Source of the DNA: Phlegmacium glaucopus
Taxonomy: Eukaryota > Basidiomycota > Agaricomycetes > Agaricales > Cortinariaceae
Length of the DNA: 37,020 nt
Direction of reading: 5' to 3'
Assembly (NCBI GenBank): GCA_015039465.1
Contig: MU130210.1
Location: 115,301-152,320 of the forward strand
Shown here: in pieces, positions 21,018 through 31,878 of the stretch
Numbering within the stretch: position 1 is the stretch's first letter
Layout of the letters: each line of letters starts with the position of its first letter
Made by a program: the position numbers and the translations under genes
The notes under the pieces: generated by a model
What the model saw: the letters and a program-made list of their open reading frames with translations, nothing else
What the model was told of the DNA's origin: nothing
Database searches by the model: none

Positions 21018-22592
21018 TTCCCTCTGCTTGTATGGTATATACTATGTTGTCAAAAGGAATTGAACATGGTAGCAACGAGCAAAAAAAAGGTCCCCTCTCA
21101 AGATGCCCTGAACGTTCGAAAGAAAAAATGGAACTTTCCGTCAGATTTATAATAGGAAGGACCCTTGGTCCGGCACCTGTACAACTTGGCATCGAAAATG
21201 AAATCGGATCCGTCTGTGCAGTGGCATATCATATATCATAGGTGCAAGATAATATTTCCGACTTATCGGCCTGCTTCTTGCCGATCTTGACATAAACCCG
21301 GAGAGGGAGTATGACCGTGACGAGGTCAACTCGGCCTGTACAACTTGCAAGCTCTGGATACACTGCACCGGCTAGCATGTGGCCAACATTTAAATGGATT
21401 CCTCATTCTTACTATGTTCATTGGTTGCGCTAATGCTGTCCACTGAAATTTCAGATGCTTACGTTGGGTGTGAGCTGTATACACGCAGATGCAAAGTCCA
21501 TTTATTAATTGTTGGGTGGAGTCAAATTATCTTGGTTCAATGTTCAGCATTCGTTAGCTGATCAAGCGTGCTATAGATACGTTTATGCATAACACTAAGT
21601 ACCTTAGACTGCTGCTTTCCACCGCCTCCCTACCGAGCTGGGTCCTACGCCGGATGTCGCCGGCCTACGGATGCAAGCACTGTCTCTTCCTTTTCATCGA
21701 CCTCTACTCCAGCCTCTTCTCACTGATTCGATCTAACTCCGGATCTTCAACACCAGCATCATCATCGCCTGTTGGTACCTCAGCGCGGGTGACTCCTGGG
21801 GTTTCTCATATCCTACCGTTATTCCAACTTCATCAATATCTTCTTCAGCCAGGGCACGGTCTGGATCCCTCGATACCCAGCCTCAAAGATCAAGTCGATT
21901 GGCACGCGTTTTCACTGGCGATACTCAACTTTGGCTCACCCGGAATATTAACTCTAATCGGACCCAACCCGCGGGACTTCCTTAAAGATCTGCCAGTGGA
22001 TTAATAAAACACCTGCCCAACATATGCCTTTCAAATCCTTCTTGACGGATTTTTTTTTAAAAAAAAAATCTCGCTGTTCCTAGATGTTTTCCAGTGGTAG
22101 TAAAATGTCTATGTATATTGACTTGCTAGCTGATTTTATTATTGTGGGGGTCCATAATTTGTTTTTTTCTCATTTTTACAAAATACCCATATATTTAGGG
22201 CCATGGGCCATTCTCCAGCCTTGTAAGGTAAAAATAAATAAATGATATTTAAAGGGCTTCTAAGGTCATCCTGACCAGCTTTTGGTGATAATAAAATTAT
22301 TTAGCCATCTTTTGAAGTTTGAACTAAATCCAACATAAGAAATCTCTGAAAACAGATTTCCCATCATGGAGAAATACCTTTTTGGGTGGAATTTTGGAAA
22401 CATACCTTATTTAGGGTGGAAGGGCCAGGCCTCCATGCCTTTTAAAAATTTGCCTACCCCAAGCAATTTTTGCAATCCCCCCCTTGGTAATTTGTTTAAC
22501 TACTTTCATACCTTGACTTCAAAATGTACCTCAGACAGGAGTATGTTGTTGGAGTATCTGAGTCCATACACACATTGATAGGAGATCAACTA
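21018..22592. other. Upstream region and repeat debris, no confident gene
   Basis: About 21,018-21,250 is presumably the promoter of the minus-strand gene. An open plus frame at 21,585-22,004 (starting MHNTKYLRLLL) is Ser-rich at its centre and matches no family I know. 22,050-22,590 is AT-rich with homopolymer runs and no coding signal. Confidence 0.35.
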
Positions 22593-22600
22593 CTAGATAG

Positions 22601-23146
22601 TAGTGATGGGCAGGGGTTTGGGAAACCCCTGGGGTACAAGGGTAAGGGTAAGGAGGGTCAGGGTCAGGGTACAGATTTTTTGACCCTTGAAAAACCCTTA
22701 CCCTTCTGGAGGGGTCAGGGTATTTTTGGGAATTTTTATTTCTCTGATATCAGAGTGATCTAACTGTTGTGTATCTATAAAATTGACTTTAAATCAGAGA
22801 AAAAGCAATCTAAAGAGGCCTCACTGCTTTCACAACAATCAGTAGCTTAAAATACTAGTCAAACCCTCTCTATTTCATTTAAAATCTATTGCTAAACACC
22901 TTTAACACCCTGAACATGTTTTAAATAATAGCTACTTTGAAGGCTCCTTTGGATTACAAAGCTTGAGGAAGGATTTGGACCAAACCCTTGCACTAAACCC
23001 TGCTGGGGTTTCTTACCCTCCAACCCCTCAGAAACCCTTACCCTTACCCTCCAAAACCCTTACCCTCAGCCAAGGGTAAGGGTTTTTGGAGGGTAAGGGT
23101 AAGGGTCAGCCTAATTCCACCCTGGGGTTACCCTTGACCATCACTA
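22601..23146. mobile_element. Non-autonomous hAT element, 546 bp, G-rich repeat interior
   Basis: It starts TAGTGATGGGCAGGGGT and ends in the inverted form of TAGTGATGGTCAAGGGT, so the terminal inverted repeats match at most of 17 positions. A perfect 8-bp duplication CTAGATAG flanks it at 22593-22600 and 23147-23154, the hAT signature. The interior contains runs of GGGTAAGGGTAA near 22,640 and of AACCCTTACCCTT near 23,030-23,060, then GGGTAAGGGT again near 23,080. No transposase is encoded. Confidence 0.85.
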
Positions 23147-23202
23147 CTAGATAGAAGTCAGAATGGAGTTATTATTACAATTTTACAATTTTTTTAACAC
23201 CA

Positions 23203-24336
23203 TGTTACATTCCATTATACATTACTCCAGTCCAGCTCTGTCGGAGTTGTCTCTGGTAGTCCATACTCCATTCCAGTACTTTCCCTTGCTTCCAGATCTA
23301 CTCTTCCTACATCCAACTCCAAGACTTCTCTGTATCATTGTTAAGTTTAAAACAAGGAAAGTCACGTTGGAGTTACTCTGGAATGGAACTGGAATAGTAA
23401 CCAGAAAGGACATTGGCCTCAGCATGTGTGCTGTGCCGCCCAGCTCCTAAGGTGTCCTGATTTCGGAACGGAAGAAGAAAGGAACAAGTCAGAAGACCTC
23501 AGTGACTTAGAGGACAAACAAGAGGAGGAAACTAAGTTGATATTCAAACTGAGGAAAAACATACAAGTTTTGAGTACTTAAATAAATAAAGGAATAGCAA
23601 CCGAAATATAAAAGATAAATATAAAGTGCTGCGTTCTGCTCCCGGAAAGGTCCTGCATTCTTGGGTGAATAATCCATGGCGGGTATGCTGACTGATGATG
23701 GGAAAGATGATGACAAAGAATAGTGGTAGAGGCGAAGAAGTGGTAATGGGTTTGGAGTGATAGACGGAGGAACCGGAATGACACAGAGAAGTCTCGGAGC
23801 TGAATGTAGAAAGAGTAGTTCGGGTTATAAGGGAAGGCACTGTACGGAGTACAGACTACCAGAGACAGCTCCAACGGAGCTGGACCGGAGTAACATAAGA
23901 CAGAATGTAACAATCATTCCAGCTCTTCCAACTTTACTCCAAACCCATTACCACATCTTTGCCATAACAACTATTTCTTTGTCATCACTTTCCCACTATC
24001 AGTCAGCACACCCACTATGGATTATTCACCCAAGAATGCAGGACCTTCCAGGAGCAGAACGCAGCACTTATATTTATCTTTTATATTTCGGTTGCTATTC
24101 CTTTTATTATTTAAGTACTTGAAGCTTGTATGTTTTCCTCAGTTCAAATATCAACTTAGTTTCCTCCTCTTGTTTGTCCTCTAAGTCACTGAGGTCTTCT
24201 GTCTTATTCCTTTCTCTTCTGGTTCCAAAATCAGGACACTATAGGAGCTGGGTGGCACAGCACATACGCTGAGGCCAAAGTCCTTTCCGTTACTTGTTCC
24301 GGGTTCTGTTCTGTCTGTTCCAGAGTTACTCTGTCG
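23203..24336 (+). mobile_element. Older LTR split by a nested insertion and cut by the gap
   Basis: 23203-23338 (starting TGTTACATTCC) and 23913-24336 together match, in the opposite orientation, the complete LTR inserted between them. The first piece corresponds to the LTR's 5' part and the second to the rest, up to the assembly gap at 24337, so the 3' end is not visible. The break point carries the 5-bp duplication ATCAT. Confidence 0.75.
23339..23912 (-). mobile_element. Solo LTR, 574 bp, inserted into a relative in opposite orientation
   Basis: On the minus strand the unit begins TGTTACATTCTG and ends CTTAACA, with TGTTA/TAACA inverted ends. It is flanked by 5-bp repeats ATCAT at 23334-23338 and 23913-23917, as expected for an LTR retrotransposon integrase. 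There is no internal coding region, so it is a solo LTR. Paired with the host LTR it makes a long imperfect inverted repeat of up to about 400 bp per arm, which may be why the assembly breaks shortly afterwards. Confidence 0.8.
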
Positions 24337-25048
24337 NNNNNNNNNNNNNNNNNNNNNNNNNNNNNNNNNNNNNNNNNNNNNNNNNNNNNNNNNNNNNNNN
24401 NNNNNNNNNNNNNNNNNNNNNNNNNNNNNNNNNNNNNNNNNNNNNNNNNNNNNNNNNNNNNNNNNNNNNNNNNNNNNNNNNNNNNNNNNNNNNNNNNNNN
24501 NNNNNNNNNNNNNNNNNNNNNNNNNNNNNNNNNNNNNNNNNNNNNNNNNNNNNNNNNNNNNNNNNNNNNNNNNNNNNNNNNNNNNNNNNNNNNNNNNNNN
24601 NNNNNNNNNNNNNNNNNNNNNNNNNNNNNNNNNNNNNNNNNNNNNNNNNNNNNNNNNNNNNNNNNNNNNNNNNNNNNNNNNNNNNNNNNNNNNNNNNNNN
24701 NNNNNNNNNNNNNNNNNNNNNNNNNNNNNNNNNNNNNNNNNNNNNNNNNNNNNNNNNNNNNNNNNNNNNNNNNNNNNNNNNNNNNNNNNNNNNNNNNNNN
24801 NNNNNNNNNNNNNNNNNNNNNNNNNNNNNNNNNNNNNNNNNNNNNNNNNNNNNNNNNNNNNNNNNNNNNNNNNNNNNNNNNNNNNNNNNNNNNNNNNNNN
24901 NNNNNNNNNNNNNNNNNNNNNNNNNNNNNNNNNNNNNNNNNNNNNNNNNNNNNNNNNNNNNNNNNNNNNNNNNNNNNNNNNNNNNNNNNNNNNNNNNNNN
25001 NNNNNNNNNNNNNNNNNNNNNNNNNNNNNNNNNNNNNNNNNNNNNNNN
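24337..25048. other. Assembly gap, 712 N
   Basis: A run of N. Any open frame drawn across it is meaningless. It lies next to a long inverted LTR pair on the left and a backwards-written WD40 block on the right. Confidence 1.
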
Positions 25049-26587
25049 ACTTCGTCTCGACTTTCCTGTAAGTCGGAGTCAGTATAGACGACAGAAGAGA
25101 GGACTACCATACGTGTAACACAGGCGTAGAGTGCTATTTTGACGTGCCTAGACCTCAGGTCGGTGTCCTCTCACACTTCGTCTCGACTTTGCTGTAAGTT
25201 TGAGTTAGTATAAACGACAGAAGAGAGGACTACCATACGTATAACACAGACATAGACTACTGTTTTGACATACATATACCTTGTGTCGGTGTCCTCTCAC
25301 ACTTCATCTCGACTTTCCTGTAAACCAGGGTCAGTACAGACGACAGAAAAGAGGATTACCATACGTATAACACAGAGATAAAATACTACCTTGACGTGTT
25401 TAGACCTTACGTAGGTGTCCTCTCACACTTCATCTCGACTTTCCTGTAAGGTTAAGTCAGTCTAGACGTCAGAAGAGAGGACTACCGTACGTGTAACACA
25501 GACGTAGGATACTGTTTTGACGTACCTAGACCTTATGTCGTCCTCTCACACTTCGTCTCGACTTTCCTGTAAGTTTATCCCAGTATAGACGACAGGTGTA
25601 TAACACAGTCATAGACTACTGACCTGACGTACCTAGACCTTATGTCGGTGTCCTCTCACGTTTCGTGTTGATTTTCCTGTAAGTTTAAACCAGTCTAGAC
25701 GACAGAAGAGGGGACTACCGTACGTATAACACAGACGTAGACTACTGACGTGACGTACATAGACCTTATGTCAGTGTCCTCTCACACTTCGTCTCGACTT
25801 TCCTGTAAGTCTATCACAGTCTAGACGACAGAAGAGAGGACTACCATACGTATAACATAGATGTAGACTACTGATGAGACATGCATGGACCTTACATTGG
25901 TGTCCTATCACACTTTGTCACACCTTTCCCGTATGACGATAAGGTAGTAATGGACTATTACCAGTTAATGGACAATACAGTGGTTAAGGATTACCACAAA
26001 AATGGGTGTTCCTAAGATGTCCGTTTAAGGTACAGAGGGAGGTTGGTAGAAAGGAACTGTATATGTTACTGTGTTATAAGGTATGGTATTTAAAGGTGTT
26101 TCATACCTAAGGTGGTGGAAAGGCATTAGGTAACAAATAATCCACAGTGAATAGGTTTTATACGGAACCTATAGTTAGTCCTCTTAAAAACCAAGATCTC
26201 CATACATATCGAAGATAACATAAGGTGAAACAATGAAATAGTAATTTAAAGAGAGTTTGTATCATATTTTGAAGACCATCACGTATCACACTACCTTATA
26301 CGTGTTGTGGACGTTACTAGGTTCTCCAAACGTTCAAAAGAGTTCCGACACAGACCCTAAATCTAGGTCCTCTATGTCTGGTTAGAGGAAAGGTTTAAAC
26401 GTGTGGGGTTTTCTCCCTCTCATAAAAACACAGATGACATCCTTTATGTTCGGTATGTGACATATAAGTTTAAAAGTTTAAAGAGGTAAAGAAGGTAAAG
26501 AATAAGGGAATATAAGAAAACAGATGAATGAATACTAGTATTGATTGAAGTAGTGTGGTGTACTTCGACAATGAGAGTCCATAAGTC
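25049..26587. other. Mirror-written block: WD40 blades and C-terminus of the neighbouring NACHT gene, reversed but not complemented
   Basis: Neither strand encodes anything as written. Taking the complement without reversing gives a WD40 array from the first base after the gap: EAELKGHS, SAVFSPDGMHIVS, DKTARIW and so on. Repeat units start at 25049, 25175, 25301, 25427, 25550, 25660, 25786 and 25912 (126-bp period, one 123 and one 110). A tail then includes NGQLPVMSPIPNGVF, STGKFHV, HKVWIPPPF and KICLGYQSGE, as at the end of mushroom NACHT-WD40 proteins. Reversing the block in place joins 25049 to 26588 so that ...GGA GAG TG and T GAA GCA GAG form the expected Gly-Glu-Cys-Glu-Ala-Glu. This is almost certainly a data-handling error. 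Even restored, the 110-bp unit is a frameshift and a TAG interrupts the last blade. Confidence 0.9.
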
Positions 26588-27440
26588 CACTCTCCTGTGA
26601 CTGTATTCCAGATCCGCACAGTTTTGTCATAAGATGCAGACACAATCTGCATACCATCAGGAGAGAAGACAGCAGATATGACACTATTTGAATGTCCTTT
26701 CAGCTTTGTTTCATACTCTCCTGTGGCTGTATTCCAGATCCATGCAGTACAGTCAGTAGATGCAGACACGATATGCATACCATCAGGAGAAAAGACAGCA
26801 GACATGACTGGGGCTGAATGTCCTTTCAGCTCTGCTTCACAGTCTCCTGTGGTTTTATTCCAGATCCGTGCAGTGCAGTCATTAGATGCAGACACAATAT
26901 GCATACTATCAGGAGAGAAGACAGCAGATGTGACCCAGTCTGAATGTCCCTTCAGCTCTGCTTCACAGTCTCCTGTGGCTGTATTCCATATTCGTGCAGT
27001 CCAGTCATTAGATGCTGATACAATATGTGTACCATCAGGGGAGAAGACAGCAGATATGACCCTATTTGAATGTCCTTTCAGCTCTGCTTCACACTCTCCT
27101 GTAGCTGTATTCCAGATCCGTGCAGTTTTGTCATAAGATGCAGACACAATATGCATACCATCAGGAGAAAAAACAGCAGATCTAACCCAGTATGAATGTC
27201 CTTTCAACTGTGCTTTGCACTCTCCTGTGGCTGTATTCCAGATCCGTGCAGTCCTATCATCAGATGCAGACACAATATGCATACCATCAGGAGAGAAGAC
27301 AGCAGACATAACCCAGTCTGAATGTCCTTTCAGCTCTGCTTCACATTCTCCTGTGGCTGTATTCCAGATCTGTGCAGTGCAGTCATCAGATGCAGACACA
27401 ATATGCATACCATCAGGAGAGAAGATAACAGATCTGACCA
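26588..27440 (-). repeat. Tandem 126-bp WD40 coding repeats
   Basis: Seven units of 42 codons, each fitting SAVFSPDGMHIVSASxDxTAxIWN followed by TATGECEAELKGHSxxVx. Units are almost identical in DNA sequence apart from a few codons. Variation concentrates at the positions marked x, on the face that binds ligand in fungal HET-type propellers. High identity implies recent expansion or repeat homogenisation. Confidence 0.9.
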
Positions 27441-29927
27441 ATTTTGAATGTCTGAGAACTGCTTCTGATAGGTTCCATGCTTTTCTCCTTCCTAAACAGA
27501 GCTTCCATGGAGAGTCTACCCTACTTCCATATATCTTCCATATATTTGATTTTTCTGGGAGCCAAGCTAGTGCTGAAGGACATCCCTCAATACTGTTGTT
27601 TTTAATAAAATCAAAATTTTCCTTCAAAAATCGTTCAGCATCAATCACTGATGCTAAGAGCTTTTGCCTCCGTTTTTTATTGTCAATGCAATTTACTGCA
27701 ATATGACAATTTACATTTACCCAACTTTCTAGATTATGCAGTGAATGCATTGCAGTTCCCAACTTCCTTAAAATACTTAAACAATCCATCCATCTCAGAA
27801 GATGTTTTTGAAAGAAGTCATTCAATTCAACAACTTCACCAATATCTTCATAGATAAAATGAAAGGCCCAGTTACTACAAGCATATGCAAGGGCTTCAGA
27901 GATATCTCCATCTCTCCTCTGTGCTAAGTAGGACACAACTTTGGTTGTTGACCATTCTTTATCCATCAATGACAGACACTGATGTGTTAGGGATTTATGT
28001 GAAGCATGAGGGTCAAGGTAGTACTTTGAGGAAAGGCTTTTATTACTGATAAAATCATGGAAGGATGCATGCAGTATTGAGATGTGCTTAGCAAGGTGTT
28101 GAGATGATGGAATATACATCAAAGAATGAAGGGAAGAAAGAGCATTCTCAACTTGTGCTATGGGTAATTGGACCAAAACACTGATAGCACCCATAGAAAG
28201 AGGATTATAGACATATATAACAGCTTTAAGAACTATGCCTATATCTGACCTTTCCCTAGGATTTGTAGATTCATAGGCTGTATCCAAAATTCTTTTGTAA
28301 AGAATATGCAGTGGTTGAGTGACACCAAATGTTGTGTCTGATGTGAAATTGATTACATCTGAAAGGCGCTGAGGCATGCTGGAGGTACCCCTCTGAGCAA
28401 TATATTTGCAGACAGTTGCTGCATAAATGAACAAGATGCCAGACATGTTCACAAGGCTTTCAAGGTCAGCCTGAGGAGGCCAATCATGCCTATTAAGCCA
28501 AATTTGTCCATCAAGCAAACATGCTTTGATATAAAGTTCAATATCAGCCTTTACAATCTCCTTTTCAACCTCATGAAGGATGAAGTTGGAATGAGTCCAG
28601 GATTTACCAAAAGACTCTTTGAGCCTTATCGCTGGTGATAAAGAACTTTACTGGAAGTGATGTACTGTGCTTTAATATCACAGAAAGCAACTCAGCCACA
28701 AGGGACTGGTCAGAGCACTCATCCAGAGCATCAAGAACAATAACTGGGACTACTACTGCACTTCTATCCCCGTATGCAGCAGTGAGTGGTTTAACAATGA
28801 AATTCAGGAATTGTTTGCCAATCCTCCAAGATTTGCAGTCAGGATTGGCTTCTACTACATCTAGGATGAGATGGGACAGAGAGGGAAGATACCCCTTGGT
28901 AGCCAACTGAAGGCAGACGGTGGGAATGATGCAACGAATATCACTTGTATCAACCCGAAGATGAGAAGAGAAGAAGGTACCACCAAGGGATTCATTGGCA
29001 TCAAGGATTTCACTGAATGAATAAGCGATTGTTGTTTTACCGGTTCCAGCCATCCCGTTGAGCCAGTATACCTTTGTAGTTGTATTATCACTTGCCCACA
29101 TTTTCAGTGTATTAAGGATTGCCTTGCGAGTATTTTCGGTACATCCGTTGCGCGGAGCGGGAGATGCTGCATCGTATTCTGCAAACTCAGCACGTGGCAA
29201 GAGTTTCTCATGTAGTGTAGCCTAAGAACTAGAGTTTAGCGAAGGTTGTCTCTCTCTAAAGATTATGCATGCTCACCAAGATTTGAGACCTCGTCCGTTC
29301 ACTTCCACCAGCGGTGAACACATTCTGGATCTTAAAGTAACACGGAACTGTTAACGCGCAGATTAGCATCTACGCTGCCAGAATTACACCTACTTTATTG
29401 GCCATGGTAATCGTAGGATGGGGCATGTAGACATTTTGAGCATCTTGGAAGAGAGACATGGTGTTCGGAGACATCTGCTGAGTGAGCAGTCATTAGTGAC
29501 GACGATCATGAATATAACATCATGCTAACCGTAGCTGGAGTTTCAAGGTCCGGTCTTGGACTACTAACGGAAACAAGCTGCCTCGGCACAGCAGGTATCG
29601 TTGCTGGAACAGGTACGGGAATTGGAGGGGTCATTGTGTATGTTTCCATAGTTGCAACTGGCGCGTGATCGGCAGCGGCCACAGGGGCCATATTAAGCGG
29701 CAAATTACTTGAAAGTACGAAGAGATTAGGTATATAATCATGGAAAGGTTGAACGGCGGGGATTCAGCTTCTCACCTTGAATCTGTAGTTGCTATCGTAT
29801 GGTTATCAAAGCTTGAACCTACATCGATCGATGACGGTGTGGGTGAGTGTGAAGAAGACAATGTCCCTGTGAGAAATCGAGTATCTTGCTGCGTGCGATT
29901 GTTCTTTGACGATCTTTCGTTCGACAT
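26588..29927 (-). pseudogene. NACHT-WD40 NLR-like gene, frameshifted
   Basis: Exons 29776-29927, 29530-29707, 29394-29474, 29277-29330, then a large exon from 29221 down. The N-terminus (MSNERSSKNNR, VPRQLVSVSSPRP, FQDAQNVYMPHPTITMANK) carries no known effector domain. The NACHT NTPase has Walker A GMAGTGKTT (near 29,040) and Walker B VIVLDALDEC (near 28,730). A frameshift at about 28,630-28,640 breaks the frame between FFITS and RLKESFGKSW. Downstream comes a helical linker, then seven near-identical WD40 blades. The gene should continue into the mirror-written block, giving 14 blades, that is two 7-bladed propellers. As written it runs into spurious sequence at 26,587. Intact relatives (HET-D/HET-E type in ascomycetes) act in non-self recognition; that role is inferred here. 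The frameshift, the 16-nt deletion and the stop in the mirror block indicate a pseudogene unless they are sequencing errors. Confidence 0.85.
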
Positions 29928-30560
29928 GATGATAGAGAGAGCGTTCATGTGTGTGGCGGTGCGAGCTTGCTCTTCCCACGGTACTCATGATTTGCTCCCG
30001 CCAAGTGGCGCCCAAACTTTGGTCGTCCGAGGCGGACTTGATTTCATGGTACACCCCGAAGATCTTGAACACAATTAAGTACGTAACCAGAGCATTCACG
30101 GTCATGGATATAGCGACACTTTGTATACGAAAAACAAGGGCAAGACATGATAGCATAACCTGAACCCAACCGATAATATTAGTATATTCAATGGCTCAGC
30201 AAGAATGTCCTCGACCTCTCCCGCTGGCCCCTCTTCGCCGGCCTCTACTTCTTCTCACCTAGGACTACTTGGGTGTTACAAAGCGGGGTAGGTATGTTTC
30301 AAAACATAATGTGGCTGATGAGTAATTTCTTGATTTTGTATTGGACATCGGGCAAAGCCCAGCGAGAAATCCATCTTCAGACGCAGGAAAAGAGAAGTAC
30401 CTTGATGTTCGAATTAGGTTGTCCATGTTTGCACCTGCTCTGAATCTGAATCCCGATTTTTGCAACAATCATCCGAGTCGAATCGTCTCTGGAGGCCATG
30501 GTAATTCCGCGCTGAATATGTTAAGCTCAAGTAGCATAACATTGATTCCGAGCTCTATTT
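29928..30560. other. Upstream of the NACHT-WD40 gene, no gene seen
   Basis: This should include the minus-strand promoter. Short frames on both strands lack family features. A plus-strand piece near 30,190-30,290 (LSKNVLDLSRWPLFAGLYFF) may be a fragment of something, but I cannot identify it. Confidence 0.3.
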
Positions 30561-30567
30561 AGACGAG

Positions 30568-31272
30568 TGAAACACCAGCACCATCAGGGTACGCCCTTAT
30601 ATTCCCTAAATACGACATCGCTACCGCTGACCACATCTACCGCAACATCTGCCTTGATATCGACATCTTCTCTATCTTCCACCAGCGAGACTTGAATAAC
30701 TTCTTCAAGTAATACACCAATCTCTTCTACCTCACTATCACTCCTTCAGTCCACTTCAACGTCGGTTTCTCCGATGTTGAATTCAACAACAAATTGTTGA
30801 TGACCATACCACCGTATGTATCCTTACTGATTGGCTAAAAACACCTTCTTAATTAACGTTTTACAGATCGGCTTCGCTTCTGCCTACTACATTCGTTAAC
30901 TCCTCATCACATTTAAATGATCTCGTTTCCCGTCGTACGGCTATTATTGCAGGCACTGCTGCAGGTATAATCACCGTTGTCCTAATAATATTCGGGATTA
31001 TCTTCGGACACAGGCGACACAAACTCCACAAATCTCTGGAACTCTCTGGAAAGAAGAAAGAAGGGAGAAGTCTCCTTGATAGAGAGGAGTTTGATGATGA
31101 CGAAACGAATATTTCAGGCATGCCGTCGTATCATCATTATCCCACCCATCCTTTCCGCCCTGAAGTCCAATCCACTCCGAGCCTGTTGAAGTCTCGAATA
31201 TCAGAAACAGGTTCGATAGTTAAGGAAGACGCATGGCCGCCGACCCAAGATCAAGGGAGAGCAGCCAGGTAG
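30568..31272 (+). CDS. C-terminal part of a single-pass membrane protein (5' part unresolved)
   Basis: The last exon, 30867-31272, is clear: a short S/T stretch, then RRTAIIAGTAAGIITVVLI with IFGIIFG as one transmembrane helix, then a basic stop-transfer RRHKLHK and an acidic, Ser/Pro-rich cytoplasmic tail ending GRAAR. A 53-nt intron (30814-30866, gtatgt...acag) precedes it. Upstream, one frame is strongly Ser/Thr-rich, as in the ectodomains of many mushroom membrane proteins of this layout, but it has TGA stops and does not join the intron in phase. A second frame joins but has a TAA near 30,710. The gene may be decayed at its 5' end. Function unknown. Confidence 0.45.
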
Positions 31273-31878
31273 ATTTGAGTGGCATAGTAGACGACGTTGC
31301 GGGCCTGTCCTACAAACCTGAGCAAAACCATTCGCTGTCCACTTCCAGTTTCAATCCGAGCCACTCTGGACCTTGGGAGTCCATTGAAAGGCTCGGTCCC
31401 CCGTAGTATTGTTTTAGAGAAAAGAATAAACCACAATTAAAGTGATTGTAGAGTCGGATACCAGAATAAGGGAATAATAACCATAACAAAGTCTCGAAGA
31501 GACTATGGCCTAAGCAAGAAGAAAAGAACATACTAAACTTGACCATCGGGCATTGTTTGTAACCCGACTGGGAACTATTAATAGTAACTAAGGCCGCATA
31601 TTTGGCCAGCCTTCCTACTTAAGTAGATTTACTTTCACTCTTGCCCCTCACCTCTCCCCTTCTACTGCGTGACATTCTCCGGATCTCATACCAAATACAC
31701 GCCGTTCCCGTTCGCCCCGTTTCCATTGAGTGTTTCCCACAGCGGGTTTCTACTAGCCTTAGTACATATTGGCTCTAGATCTCAGTTGAAGGAAAGCTTG
31801 AGTAACTGCGATCCATCTCATATTCGACTCGAGCAATTTTAGCTGTGATTTCACCCTGAGTCTAGGGCAGTCCCGCTG
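31273..31878. other. Intergenic, no gene seen
   Basis: Nothing recognisable on either strand. The last 250 bases are C/T-rich and probably include the promoter of the F-box gene. Confidence 0.4.

Noticed and set aside
22640..23110. Interstitial telomere repeats
   Set aside because: The unit is TAAGGG/CCCTTA, not the usual fungal TTAGGG, and it lies wholly inside a bounded hAT element.
24181..25118. Open frames of about 270-310 codons on both strands
   Set aside because: They run through the N gap and carry no real sequence for most of their length.
25049..25937. Regular ~126-bp repeats that could be a satellite or CRISPR-like array
   Set aside because: The period equals a 42-codon WD40 blade, and the complement reads as WD40 protein; there are no short identical repeats with unique spacers.
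25049..26587. A new class of mirror-repeat or parallel-strand genetic element
   Set aside because: No known process reverses DNA without complementing it; the block abuts a gap, and flipping it restores the neighbouring gene exactly, so a data error is far more likely.
26678..27706. Plus-strand open frames with repeated FQIRAVQS...SGEKTAD units
   Set aside because: They are the antisense shadow of the minus-strand WD40 repeats.
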